Positions 8,431-16,047 of a DNA stretch of 64,000 nucleotides are shown here, in pieces. Position 1 is the stretch's first letter; every line of letters begins with the position of its first letter. The notes under the pieces were generated by a model. That model saw nothing but the letters and a program-made list of their open reading frames with translations. It had not been told where the DNA came from and did not search any database. Source of the DNA: Sulfurospirillum sp. (GTDB lineage Bacteria; Campylobacterota; Campylobacteria; Campylobacterales; Arcobacteraceae); the NCBI GenBank assembly GCA_030491005.1, contig JAKZMJ010000030.1, positions 1-64,000 of the forward strand, read 5' to 3'. A program made the position numbers and the translations under genes.

Positions 8431-8437
8431 TAAAAGA

Positions 8438-9175
8438 ATGAAAATAAAATTAAACTGTGATATGGGTGAGGGTTTTGGTATATATACTTTAGCTAACGAT
8501 AAAGGAATAATGCCTTATATAGATATGGCAAACTTAGCTTGTGGTTTTCATGCAAGTGATGCTTTAAGCATGAGCAAATCTATTGCTTTAGCTAAAAACT
8601 ATAATGTACAAATAGGAGCTCATCCTTCATATCAAGACTTAGTAGGTTTTGGAAGAAGGTCAATGTGCTGTACACAAGAAGAAATAAGTGCAATTATTTT
8701 ATACCAAATAGGTGCATTAAATGCAATATGTAAAAGCCATAATACAAAAATAACCTATGTAAAACCACATGGTGCTTTATATAATGATATGATGAAAGAT
8801 GAAAATATTTTAAAAGCTATATTGTTAGCTATTTCAAAATATGATAAAAATCTTAACCTAATGATTTTATCAAGTCCTAATAATGACAAAAATAAAGCTT
8901 TGGCTTCAACTTATGGTATTAATCTTATTTTTGAAGTTTTTGCCGATAGAAATTATAATGACGATGGAACATTAGTTTCAAGAAATTATTCAAATGCTGT
9001 TATTCATGATATAAATATTGTAAAACAAAGACTTGTTAATTTACAAAAAGGCTATCTTTTAAGTATAAATGAAAAAAAATTAAAAATAAAAGTAGACAGC
9101 TTATGTGTTCATGGGGATAATAAAAATGCTTTAGAATTAATTGTATCATTAAAAGATATTTTAAATGAAGATTAA
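8438..9175 (+). CDS. pxpA: 5-oxoprolinase subunit PxpA (LamB/YcsF family)
   Basis: A 245-residue protein of the LamB/YcsF family. PxpA with PxpB and PxpC forms the ATP-dependent 5-oxoprolinase that reopens pyroglutamate to glutamate in the cytosol. Hallmarks are LNCDMGEGFG at the N-terminus, ANLACGFHASD, IGAHPSYQD, YVKPHGALYND and the C-terminal VDSLCVHGD. Length matches the family (about 245-255). The stop overlaps the pxpB start by 11 bp, so the three genes form one coupled operon. Confidence 0.94.
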   Translation: MKIKLNCDMGEGFGIYTLANDKGIMPYIDMANLACGFHASDALSMSKSIALAKNYNVQIGAHPSYQDLVGFGRRSMCCTQEEISAIILYQIGALNAICKSHNTKITYVKPHGALYNDMMKDENILKAILLAISKYDKNLNLMILSSPNNDKNKALASTYGINLIFEVFADRNYNDDGTLVSRNYSNAVIHDINIVKQRLVNLQKGYLLSINEKKLKIKVDSLCVHGDNKNALELIVSLKDILNED

Positions 9176-9839
9176 AATAGCTTCAGCAGATAGTATAATT
9201 ATATATTTTGGAAATGAAATATCACAAAATGTATTTAAAAATGTAAATAAAACATATCAACATTTATTACAATTAAATACTAAAGGTATTTTAGAACTTA
9301 TTCCCTCATATACAAGTATTTTTCTAAGATATAATATTTTTATTTATGATTTTTCAAGTATTCAAACATATCTTTTAAATATAAAAAATATAGAAAATAT
9401 AAATACCCAAGACGAAAATATTATACAAATAGATGCTTATTATTCAAAAGAAGTTGGCTTTGATTTGGAAAATATTTCTAAACAAACAAAGTTAAGTATA
9501 AATGAGATAATTGATTTACACTCTAATAAAATATATGATATCTATGCTATTGGATTTTTACCAGGTTTTGCATATATGGCAAGTGTAGATAAAAGAATAC
9601 AACTCCCAAGGTTAAAAAGCCCAAGAAAATTAGTACCTAAAGGTTCAGTATCAATTGCAAATGAACAAACATCAATATATCCACAAAACTCACCTGGAGG
9701 TTGGAATATAATAGCAAGAACTGCATTTGTATTATTTGATAAAAATTTAGAAAATCTAAGTCCTTTAAAAGTAGGGAATAAAATAAAATTTAATCCTATT
9801 TCAAAAGAAGAATTTTTAAAACAAGGTGGTGTTTTATGA
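9165..9839 (+). CDS. pxpB: 5-oxoprolinase subunit PxpB
   Basis: A 224-residue protein related to the N-terminal half of allophanate hydrolase subunit KipI/PxpB. It has the typical IYAIGFLPGFAYMASVD motif, LPRLKSPRKLVPKGSVSIA, and QTSIYPQNSPGGWNIIART near the C-terminus. It pairs with PxpC to activate 5-oxoproline with ATP. It overlaps pxpA by 11 bp and pxpC by 4 bp. Confidence 0.93.
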   Translation: MKIKIASADSIIIYFGNEISQNVFKNVNKTYQHLLQLNTKGILELIPSYTSIFLRYNIFIYDFSSIQTYLLNIKNIENINTQDENIIQIDAYYSKEVGFDLENISKQTKLSINEIIDLHSNKIYDIYAIGFLPGFAYMASVDKRIQLPRLKSPRKLVPKGSVSIANEQTSIYPQNSPGGWNIIARTAFVLFDKNLENLSPLKVGNKIKFNPISKEEFLKQGGVL

Positions 9840-10747
9840 GTTTAGAAATACTCAATAATCCAATATTTGCTACAATTCAAGATATAGGAAGATTAAAATA
9901 TACTCATCTTGGAGTTAGTGTGTCAGGTGTATTAGATGAATATGCTTATTTAATGGCAAATAAAATTTTAGATAATGATTTAGATGAAAATATTATTGAG
10001 ATTTTTTTCTCAAATATATCATTTAAGGTTTTAAATAATATTCAAATAGTAATAACAGGAGCTAAATGTGAGTTTTTTATAAATAATAAACTTCATAGAA
10101 CTTGGAAGAACTATATACTTATAAAAGGCGATATTATAAAAATAGGCAAAATCCTTGAAGGTTCTAAAGTGTATTTAGCCATTAAAGATGGTTTTGATAT
10201 TAAAAAAGAATTATTAAGTAATTCTACAACTATAAAAGAGAGCATAGGAGGGTTAGATGGATTTAAGCTTAAAAAAGGAGATATATTAGCCTCTCGTATG
10301 ATTAAACCAACCTATAATAAACATCTTAAGAAAAAGTATATTCCAACTTATAATGGTATTTTAGAACTTAGAGTTGTATTATCATATCAAAATGATTTTT
10401 TTAAGCAAAAAGAACAAAATAAATTTTTTAATAATGTCTATACAATAACTAATGATTTTAATAGAATGGCATGTAAATTAGAAGGTGAAGCTATTTCTTG
10501 TGATATTGGTGGTATTATTTCTGAAGGTATTGCTTTTGGTAGTATACAAATTCCAAGTGATGGAAAACCTATTATTTTATTAAAAGAAAGACAAACAATA
10601 GGAGGGTATCCAAAAATTGGTTCAGTTTTAAATATAGATTGTTTTAAATTAGCACAAAAAAGACCTAATATGCAAGTAATATTTAAAAAAATATCTCTAA
10701 ACGAAGCACAAAATGAAATGAAACAATTTCATAAAATTTTTTATTAA
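9836..10747 (+). CDS. pxpC: 5-oxoprolinase subunit PxpC (biotin-dependent carboxyltransferase-like)
   Basis: A 303-residue protein of the KipA/PxpC family, recognised from the N-terminal FATIQDIGRLKYTHLGVSVSG, an internal ITGAKCEFFIN and the C-terminal LLKERQTIGGYPKIGSV. It is close to the usual length of about 310. It starts by a 4-bp overlap with pxpB and ends the operon. No clear terminator hairpin follows directly. Confidence 0.93.
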   Translation: MSLEILNNPIFATIQDIGRLKYTHLGVSVSGVLDEYAYLMANKILDNDLDENIIEIFFSNISFKVLNNIQIVITGAKCEFFINNKLHRTWKNYILIKGDIIKIGKILEGSKVYLAIKDGFDIKKELLSNSTTIKESIGGLDGFKLKKGDILASRMIKPTYNKHLKKKYIPTYNGILELRVVLSYQNDFFKQKEQNKFFNNVYTITNDFNRMACKLEGEAISCDIGGIISEGIAFGSIQIPSDGKPIILLKERQTIGGYPKIGSVLNIDCFKLAQKRPNMQVIFKKISLNEAQNEMKQFHKIFY

Positions 10748-10778
10748 TATAGTTGTATTTTATTAACGCGGTAAGTAA

Positions 10779-10985
10779 GGTAGTGTTCAAAAACTGTGCT
10801 TTCAAGGAAAGTTTGCTACACAACAGCTATTCTCTACTTTTGCCATTAAAAACAAAGATTTAACCCAAATAAGAAAAGATATAGAAGAATATATCTTGGT
10901 GTTTGGGCCTTATTTGGTTTATTTTTTAAGATATGCTTTTTATTTCCAAATTTCTTCTGAAAAGTTACGATATTTTGAAAAATAA
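10779..10985 (+). other. Start-less open frame, possible gene remnant
   Basis: After a TAA at 10776-10778, one frame stays open for 68 codons to a TAA at 10983-10985. It reads as a plausible helical/hydrophobic peptide (KDIEEYILVFGPYLVYFL, then RYAFYFQISSEKLRYFEK) but has no ATG, GTG or TTG and no ribosome site. I do not recognise the family. It may be the tail of a deleted gene or a chance frame; the 297-bp gap contains nothing else except the inverted repeats listed separately. Confidence 0.3.
10862..10920. repeat. Nested inverted repeats
   Basis: The outer arms AACCCAAATAAG (10862-10873) and CTTATTTGGTTT (10909-10920) pair at 11 of 12 positions. Inside them AAGATATA (10876-10883) pairs perfectly with TATATCTT (10890-10897) around a 6-nt loop. 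A T-rich run (ATTTTTTAAG) follows, so the element could act as a terminator for pxpABC or be the remains of a small mobile element. Confidence 0.5.
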
Positions 10986-11044
10986 CTTTTAAATGACTAC
11001 AAAATTAGCTTATTTAGGACTATTTTCATAGTCTGTACGGCTTG

Positions 11045-11434
11045 TTATGCTTGAAATTCGCTTAACATCTTTTTAGTTACTTGATTATTATAGTCTTGAA
11101 GTATTAATTGAGATTTGAATAATTGAATTAATTCAACTATAAATAACGATAATAACATACCTATACCTATACCAAATAATATATCATTATCTGCAAAAAG
11201 CAATAAGATTCCTATTGAAAATACAACTATATTAATAGTACCATTGAGCCATTTCTTTAAATAAAAATGGTGTATTCCAGCGATAAATAGCCAATTTAGT
11301 ACGGCATAAGTATCGGGATCTTTTATTTCTTTTTCAATTCTTGAATAAAAGATTTTTTTATTGTCACTAGATAATTCTTGAATTTTATTTCTCAGATTAT
11401 TTTCTTCTTTTTCAATTTCTTCTTGATTTTTCAT
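11045..11434 (-). CDS. TM2-domain-like membrane protein
   Basis: A 129-residue protein with a charged, probably coiled-coil N-terminus (residues 1-38, EIEKEENNLRNKIQELS) followed by a TM2-like module: AVLNWLFIAGIHHFYLKKW, then a second hydrophobic hairpin (residues about 68-107). The HHFYLKKWLNG turn matches the G-x-H-x-F-Y-L-G pattern of TM2 proteins, whose function is largely unknown. It starts 2 bp after the stop of the DUF4177-like gene and is clearly co-transcribed with it. Confidence 0.65.
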   Translation of the reverse strand: MKNQEEIEKEENNLRNKIQELSSDNKKIFYSRIEKEIKDPDTYAVLNWLFIAGIHHFYLKKWLNGTINIVVFSIGILLLFADNDILFGIGIGMLLSLFIVELIQLFKSQLILQDYNNQVTKKMLSEFQA

Positions 11435-11436
11435 TA

Positions 11437-11649
11437 TTATTTTCCTAAAGTAATTACAACTGCCTCTCTACTCCAAAATAATAAAAATCTTTTCTTTTCT
11501 ATAATTTGAAATACTACTTCCCAGCCTTCAGATGCTTCTTTATTTAGTGTTGTTTCCATTTTTTTTATAGGTATTCCTGAAGCTCCTAAAAAAATAGTTC
11601 CTAATCCACCTTCTAATATATGTACAACTTTATATTCTGTGTAAGCCAT
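11437..11649 (-). CDS. DUF4177-like small protein
   Basis: A 70-residue protein that begins with YTEYKVVHI and ends with a Glu/Gly/Trp motif (LNKEASEGWEVVFQIIEKK), the usual layout of DUF4177 proteins (YKVV followed by N-x-x-x-x-x-GWE). The function of the family is unknown. A good ribosome site (AAGGAG reading on the minus strand) precedes the ATG. It is the first gene of a two-gene unit with the TM2-like protein. Confidence 0.7.
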   Translation of the reverse strand: MAYTEYKVVHILEGGLGTIFLGASGIPIKKMETTLNKEASEGWEVVFQIIEKKRFLLFWSREAVVITLGK

Positions 11650-12023
11650 TACTTACTCCTTATTTTTTTAATTTTTACTATCTACCTTACTAAAATCTAC
11701 AAATATTAATAGACTCTAGATCCACTTGCAGATTCCCACAAAAACAGCTAATTTAATTTGTAAAACTTTAAAAAAATCTAACAAAAAAGAGATTTAACTT
11801 ATGTCAAAAATTATATCAAGTTTATCAAATATATGGCTTAAAGTTATAAATTTAGAAAACTCACTTTTTCATTAAGTCTTATTTGTTATTTAATGTGTAT
11901 TTTTTCAAAATAATTGTTTTGAAATATTTATATTTGTGTGTACTTATAGGATATTTTGAGTATAAAATAACTAGAACGAGTATTTAAAAATACAAAATAC
12001 GAACTAGTTATATATGAAAAAAA
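11650..12023. other. Intergenic region with dispersed repeat copy 2
   Basis: No gene was found in these 374 bp. The part nearest the DsbC-like stop holds repeat copy 2 (11879-11954). The part nearest the DUF4177-like gene is AT-rich without obvious structure. Confidence 0.6.
11879..11954. repeat. Dispersed intergenic repeat, copy 2
   Basis: Two blocks, 11879-11918 and 11922-11954, match 8043-8082 and 8113-8145 at 37/40 and 31/33 positions in the same orientation. The two copies bracket a 3.7 kb segment containing pxpABC, the remnant at 10.8 kb and the TM2/DUF4177 pair. Confidence 0.75.
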
Positions 12024-12731
12024 TTATTTTACTAAACTTGTCCAGTTTATTGATTTTCCTTGCATATCATAAACGCTTGGAGTTCCTCTAACGCCAAGTT
12101 CTTCTCCCAGTTTTTTACTTTTATTAATTATTGTATTTAATTTACTTATTTCATCATTAGTAAATTTTGCTTTTTTATACTCTGTACTACCTTTTCCTAT
12201 CTCACTTAATCTTTTTGTTTTTGCTTCATTAGTTTTTGCTGATAAAATCCATCTTGACATTGCATTTGCATTTTTATGAAAATCTAAATTAAAGAAAAAA
12301 ACATTTATTTTTACATCTTTTTTGATTTTTTCCCAAGATGCTTCAAATTTATGACAATAAGGGCATTCGGGGTCTGTAAAAACATTTATTTCCCTTTTCC
12401 CAGTTCCATAAGTAAATAATGCCTTACCTTTTAAAATAGATATATCAATAGGAATACTAACTTGCTCTTGTGTTTTTGTATTAATAACTTTATTTGTTAA
12501 AAAAAGATATTTACCATCTTTATCTATTACTACATTAAAAGCTTGTCCTTTAGTATCTTTACCCTCAACTAAATAAAGATCCATATTCTTAGCAATTAAC
12601 ACACTAGATGTAACTTTTGCATTAATTTTTGTAAATGTACCTAATTTACTTAAATCTTCATTGCTTAACGTTTTGGCAAATATCATTGTATGTGCTAAAA
12701 TAATCAAAGATATAACTTTAAATAATTTCAT
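12024..12731 (-). CDS. Periplasmic thiol:disulfide interchange protein, DsbC/DsbG-like
   Basis: A 235-residue protein with a signal peptide (MKLFKVISLIILAHTMIFA), an N-terminal linker or dimerisation-like region and a C-terminal thioredoxin fold. The redox motif is CPYC in VFTDPECPYCHKFEASW (about residues 123-126) and the cis-Pro loop is GVRGTPSVYD near the C-terminus. CPYC with an upstream dimerisation region suggests a disulfide isomerase or reductase rather than DsbA. A partner membrane reductase is not in the window. The gene is monocistronic and divergent from ygiQ. Confidence 0.85.
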   Translation of the reverse strand: MKLFKVISLIILAHTMIFAKTLSNEDLSKLGTFTKINAKVTSSVLIAKNMDLYLVEGKDTKGQAFNVVIDKDGKYLFLTNKVINTKTQEQVSIPIDISILKGKALFTYGTGKREINVFTDPECPYCHKFEASWEKIKKDVKINVFFFNLDFHKNANAMSRWILSAKTNEAKTKRLSEIGKGSTEYKKAKFTNDEISKLNTIINKSKKLGEELGVRGTPSVYDMQGKSINWTSLVK

Positions 12732-12866
12732 TTTTTCCCTTTTGATTTAAATTCTTTGAAACTATATCACAAAAGTGTTTAGTCTTTATAAAAGTTATAT
12801 TATAAAATATTAACTAAATACTTAATTAGCTACAATGGCATAAAATAATGAAGAAGAAAGAAAGAA

Positions 12867-14606
12867 ATGTTTTTACCTACAACAAAAAAAGAATTAGATG
12901 CCCTTGCTTGGGAACAATGCGATATTATACTTATAAGTGGAGATGCTTATATAGACTCGCCTTTTATAGGAGTTGCTACTGTTGGTCGTATTTTAGAAAA
13001 ACTTGGCTATAAAGTTGGAATAATTGGACAACCTAATTTAGAAAATGATGATATAAAAAGATTAGGTGAGCCACGACTTTATTGGGGTGTTAGTGCTGGT
13101 AGTATTGATTCTATGGTTTCAAATTATACAGCAACTAAAAAGTTTAGAAATTCTGATGATTATACTCCTGGAGGTGTAAATGATAAAAGACCCGATAGGG
13201 CTACTTTAGTTTATACGAACTTAATAAGAAGGCATTATAAAAACACAGTTCCCATTGTCTTAGGTGGAATTGAGGCAAGTTTAAGACGCGTTACTCATTA
13301 TGATTATTGGAGTAATAAACTGCGAAAACCATTATTATTTGATGCAAAAGCTGATTATCTGATATATGGTATGGGAGAAATTGCTATTGAAGAATTCTCA
13401 AAAGCACTAAGAGATGGTACTAATCCAAGAGTTGTAAGAGGTGTTTCTTATATCACAAAAGAATTAAATGAAAGCCATTCTACTTATATACAAATGCCCT
13501 CACATCAAGAGTGTCTGGATGATAAAGAAAAATATATAGATTTATTTGATATCTTTTATGACAACAATGATCCCATTTCTGCTAAAGGTTTATACCAAAA
13601 AGTAGACAATAGATATTTAATTCAAAATTCGCCTTGTGATTATTTGGATGAAAAAGAGATGGACGGTATTGCATCTTTACCATATACAAGAGAACTTCAC
13701 CCTTATCATGTTCCACAAGGAAAGGTAAAATGCTTAGAAACTATAAAGTTTTCAATTCAAACACATCATGGTTGTTGGGGTGAGTGTAATTTTTGTGCTA
13801 TTGGGGTTCATCAAGGTCGAACTATACGAACAAGAAGTGAGCAAAATATTCTAAAAGAAGCAAAAGAATTTACTGCTTATAAAGACTTTAAAGGAATTAT
13901 CTCAGATATTGGGGGACCAACTGCTAATATGTACGGATATGAATGTGGCAAAAAACTTAAAAAAGGTACTTGTGATGATATTAGATGTGTAGATTATGAT
14001 AGACTTTGTAAAGTTATGAAAGTAGACCATTCAAGGCATTTAAAACTTTTGAAAAATATAAGAACAGTTCCTGGAATTAAAAAAGCTTTTGTAGCATCTG
14101 GACTTAGATATGATTTTATAGCTGCTGATAAAAAGCATGGCTATGAGTATTTAAAAGAGCTAGTAAATCATCATATTTCAGGTCAAATGAAAGTAGCCCC
14201 TGAACATACTTCTAATAGGGTTTTAAAACTTATGGGAAAACCAGGTAAACAGCCCTTAATAGAATTTAAGAAAATGTATGACAGACTTAATAAAGAAGCT
14301 GGTAAAAAGCAATTTTTAACATATTATTTAATAGCTGCTCATCCTGGTTGTGAAGAAAAAGATATGCATGATTTAAAACACTTTACACAACATGAACTTA
14401 AGATGAACCCAGAACAAGCACAAGTATTTACTCCAACTCCTAGCACTTATTCTGCTGTAATGTATTATACAGAACTTGATCCAAAAACTAGAAAAAAGAT
14501 TTTTGTAGAAAAAGATACGAAAAGAAAAGAAAAACAAAAAGCTATTGTAATTGATAAGACATATTATCAAAGAAGAAAATCAGGAACGGCTGGAATGCAG
14601 AGTTAA
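12867..14606 (+). CDS. ygiQ: YgiQ family radical SAM protein
   Basis: A 579-residue cytosolic radical SAM protein of the YgiQ (UPF0313) family. It has an N-terminal cobalamin-binding-like Rossmann region (DIILISGDAYIDSPFIGVA) and the [4Fe-4S] binding CxxxCxxC in HHGCWGECNFCAIGVHQG at about residue 310, followed by the conserved QMKVAPEHTS and PGCEEKDM motifs. The biochemical role of the family is not established. The length is slightly shorter than the E. coli protein. A purine-rich tract precedes the ATG, and a perfect hairpin terminator follows. Confidence 0.9.
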   Translation: MFLPTTKKELDALAWEQCDIILISGDAYIDSPFIGVATVGRILEKLGYKVGIIGQPNLENDDIKRLGEPRLYWGVSAGSIDSMVSNYTATKKFRNSDDYTPGGVNDKRPDRATLVYTNLIRRHYKNTVPIVLGGIEASLRRVTHYDYWSNKLRKPLLFDAKADYLIYGMGEIAIEEFSKALRDGTNPRVVRGVSYITKELNESHSTYIQMPSHQECLDDKEKYIDLFDIFYDNNDPISAKGLYQKVDNRYLIQNSPCDYLDEKEMDGIASLPYTRELHPYHVPQGKVKCLETIKFSIQTHHGCWGECNFCAIGVHQGRTIRTRSEQNILKEAKEFTAYKDFKGIISDIGGPTANMYGYECGKKLKKGTCDDIRCVDYDRLCKVMKVDHSRHLKLLKNIRTVPGIKKAFVASGLRYDFIAADKKHGYEYLKELVNHHISGQMKVAPEHTSNRVLKLMGKPGKQPLIEFKKMYDRLNKEAGKKQFLTYYLIAAHPGCEEKDMHDLKHFTQHELKMNPEQAQVFTPTPSTYSAVMYYTELDPKTRKKIFVEKDTKRKEKQKAIVIDKTYYQRRKSGTAGMQS

Positions 14607-14625
14607 ATAGACTAAAATATCTAAT

Positions 14626-14655
14626 ACAAAAGCAGAAAACTGCTTTTGTTGTTTA
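14626..14655. terminator. Bidirectional terminator between ygiQ and the YceI gene
   Basis: ACAAAAGCAG (14626-14635) and CTGCTTTTGT (14640-14649) form a perfect 10-bp stem with an AAAA loop, followed by TGTTT. It lies between convergent genes and its arms are rich in A or T on the outer sides, so it can serve both strands. Confidence 0.8.
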
Positions 14656-15219
14656 AATACATTTTGAAGTAATTTGTAAATTAAATTTTATTGGAATATC
14701 TAACCAACCTTTATTTAAGTGTCCTGCTACATTTTTATTTAAAATATTTAAAGCTTTATTTAAATTAAAATCAAGTGCATCAATAACACCTTTTGCTTTT
14801 AGTTCATTATTTGTTGAAAACTTATATTTCATTGGAATTATTTTTGATGTTTCGTTTAAAGTTATTTTGACATCTAAGGTTTTATCGTACACTTTTACTA
14901 TCTTAGCTTGAAGATTTTTGCTTTTCAAATTACTAACAAAATATTTTAGAATATTTGAAGTTTTTATTTTACTTTTAGCATCTATGCTTAGTAAATTTAT
15001 ATTTACACTAGTATTTTCTAAAAGTTTTTTAACACTAGTTGCATTTTTATTTATGACATTTAATTTGATATCATTAAAGTGTCCTGAAACACCAATTTTT
15101 GACAAAGTTTTAAATGATGTCCATTTCACATTTACATCATTTGTATTGAAACAAGAAGCGTATAGTGTCGGTGCAAGTAATACTGCACAAAATATTGAGG
15201 TTTTTAATATGTTTTTCAT
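14653..15219 (-). CDS. YceI family periplasmic protein
   Basis: A 188-residue secreted protein with a signal peptide ending LYAS. The body matches the YceI lipocalin-like beta-barrel, which binds long isoprenoid lipids in known members: VNVKWTSFKTLSKIGVSGHF at the mature N-terminus, then alternating strands and a final LDIPIKFNLQI. It is the gene after the response regulator on the same strand, with an 11-bp tandem repeat in the 84-bp gap, so it may be under control of that two-component system. Confidence 0.78.
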   Translation of the reverse strand: MKNILKTSIFCAVLLAPTLYASCFNTNDVNVKWTSFKTLSKIGVSGHFNDIKLNVINKNATSVKKLLENTSVNINLLSIDAKSKIKTSNILKYFVSNLKSKNLQAKIVKVYDKTLDVKITLNETSKIIPMKYKFSTNNELKAKGVIDALDFNLNKALNILNKNVAGHLNKGWLDIPIKFNLQITSKCI

Positions 15220-15263
15220 TCGAGCCCTTTATAATTAAATTTATAAATAAATTATAATATACT

Positions 15264-15304
15264 CTTGTGTCTTTCTTGTGTCTTTCTTGTGTCTTTCTTG
15301 TGCC
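15264..15304. repeat. 11-bp tandem repeat, about 3.7 copies
   Basis: CTTGTGTCTTT is repeated exactly at 15264-15274, 15275-15285 and 15286-15296, followed by a partial CTTGTGCC copy to 15304, which touches the stop codon (15304-15306) of the response-regulator gene. The unit is about one helical turn, so any bound protein would see each copy on the same DNA face. The array starts 44 bp upstream of the YceI start codon. Confidence 0.9.
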
Positions 15305-15993
15305 TACAAAAAATCATTTGAAATCAAATATCCATGATTTTGAAGATTATTTAAATAGTATTTAGGAAGTTTTTTCCTAATTTTTTTTATAAATTGGCGT
15401 ATTGAATGTTGACTATCAAAGTTTTGGGTTTCTAAGATATTTTCAATTTCTTCATAAGTAATAATAGATTTTTTACTTAAAAGTAGATTTAAAAATTTAT
15501 CTTCTTTATAGCTTAGTTGATACACTTTATTATCATTCATAATTGATTTAGAATTTTTATCAAAAATATAATCTTTTGACAATTGAATTTTAAAATTAAA
15601 TTGTTTTTTGTATAAAAATTTTTGAAACACTAAATTTAATTTTGATTTTGTAATAGGTTTTATAATATATTTTAATAAATTAAGTTCAGTAGCTAATAGT
15701 ACAAAATCTAAGTTTGTATATGCACTTATAATACAAATACAAGTTATATCATCTTTTTGTCTAATGTTTTTTATTAAATCAAGACCTGATAACTTTGGCA
15801 TTTTGATATCTGTAATAATTAGATCAGGTTTATATTTATGGTACATTTGTAATGCTTCTACTCCATCATTTGCTAAATAAGTTTTTTTAAATAGACATTC
15901 TAAAATCTCTTTTATCTCCTCTCTTAATCCTTTTTCATCTTCAGCAAATAAAACACTATACTTATAAAGTTCTTGTATTTCTTTAGTTTTCAT
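15304..15993 (-). CDS. Response regulator with C-terminal winged-helix-type DNA-binding domain
   Basis: A 229-residue protein with an N-terminal receiver: acidic pair in LFAEDE (about 16-20), phospho-acceptor Asp62 in IITDIKMPKLSG, and Lys in KYIIKPITKSKL. A basic C-terminal domain (about 130-229) resembles the OmpR/PhoB winged helix (LSYKEDKFLNLLLSKK, then HSIRQFIKKIRKKLP). It is divergent from its likely kinase. The minus-strand TATAAT at 16000-16005 leaves only 6 nt before the ATG and no ribosome site is visible, so the mRNA is probably leaderless. It is a paralogue of the regulator at 47.8-48.5 kb. Confidence 0.88.
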   Translation of the reverse strand: MKTKEIQELYKYSVLFAEDEKGLREEIKEILECLFKKTYLANDGVEALQMYHKYKPDLIITDIKMPKLSGLDLIKNIRQKDDITCICIISAYTNLDFVLLATELNLLKYIIKPITKSKLNLVFQKFLYKKQFNFKIQLSKDYIFDKNSKSIMNDNKVYQLSYKEDKFLNLLLSKKSIITYEEIENILETQNFDSQHSIRQFIKKIRKKLPKYYLNNLQNHGYLISNDFL

Positions 15994-15999
15994 AAAAAT

Positions 16000-16009
16000 A
16001 TTATATAAT
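16000..16009. promoter_or_regulatory. Overlapping divergent -10 boxes of a two-component pair
   Basis: The minus strand reads TATAAT at 16005-16000 and the plus strand reads TATAAT at 16004-16009, so the two divergent genes share overlapping -10 elements. Polymerase could occupy only one direction at a time. Confidence 0.55.
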
Positions 16010-16047
16010 ATTAATCCGTAATTAAATAAAAAAATTGGAGCAATTAG

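Larger units (their letters stand above)
8022..8437. other. Long divergent regulatory region between the ThDP enzyme and pxpA
   Basis: This 416-bp interval contains no open frame of note. It holds one copy of a diverged dispersed repeat (8043-8149) next to the ThDP enzyme start and a 12-bp inverted repeat (8394-8425) just before the pxpA ribosome site. The middle, about 8160-8390, is AT-rich with no structure I could identify. Confidence 0.6.

Noticed and set aside
10741-11044. Insertion sequence between pxpC and the TM2-like gene
   Set aside because: Inverted repeats are present but no transposase frame or target duplication could be recognised, so it is reported only as a repeat and remnant.
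11865-11878. TTTTTCATTAAGTC also present at 62255-62268
   Set aside because: A 14-bp AT-rich match with no shared context is within what chance allows in 64 kb of this composition.
14918-15238. 106-codon plus-strand frame over the YceI gene
   Set aside because: The minus-strand YceI protein has a signal peptide and family motifs; the plus frame has no homologous character and no ribosome site.
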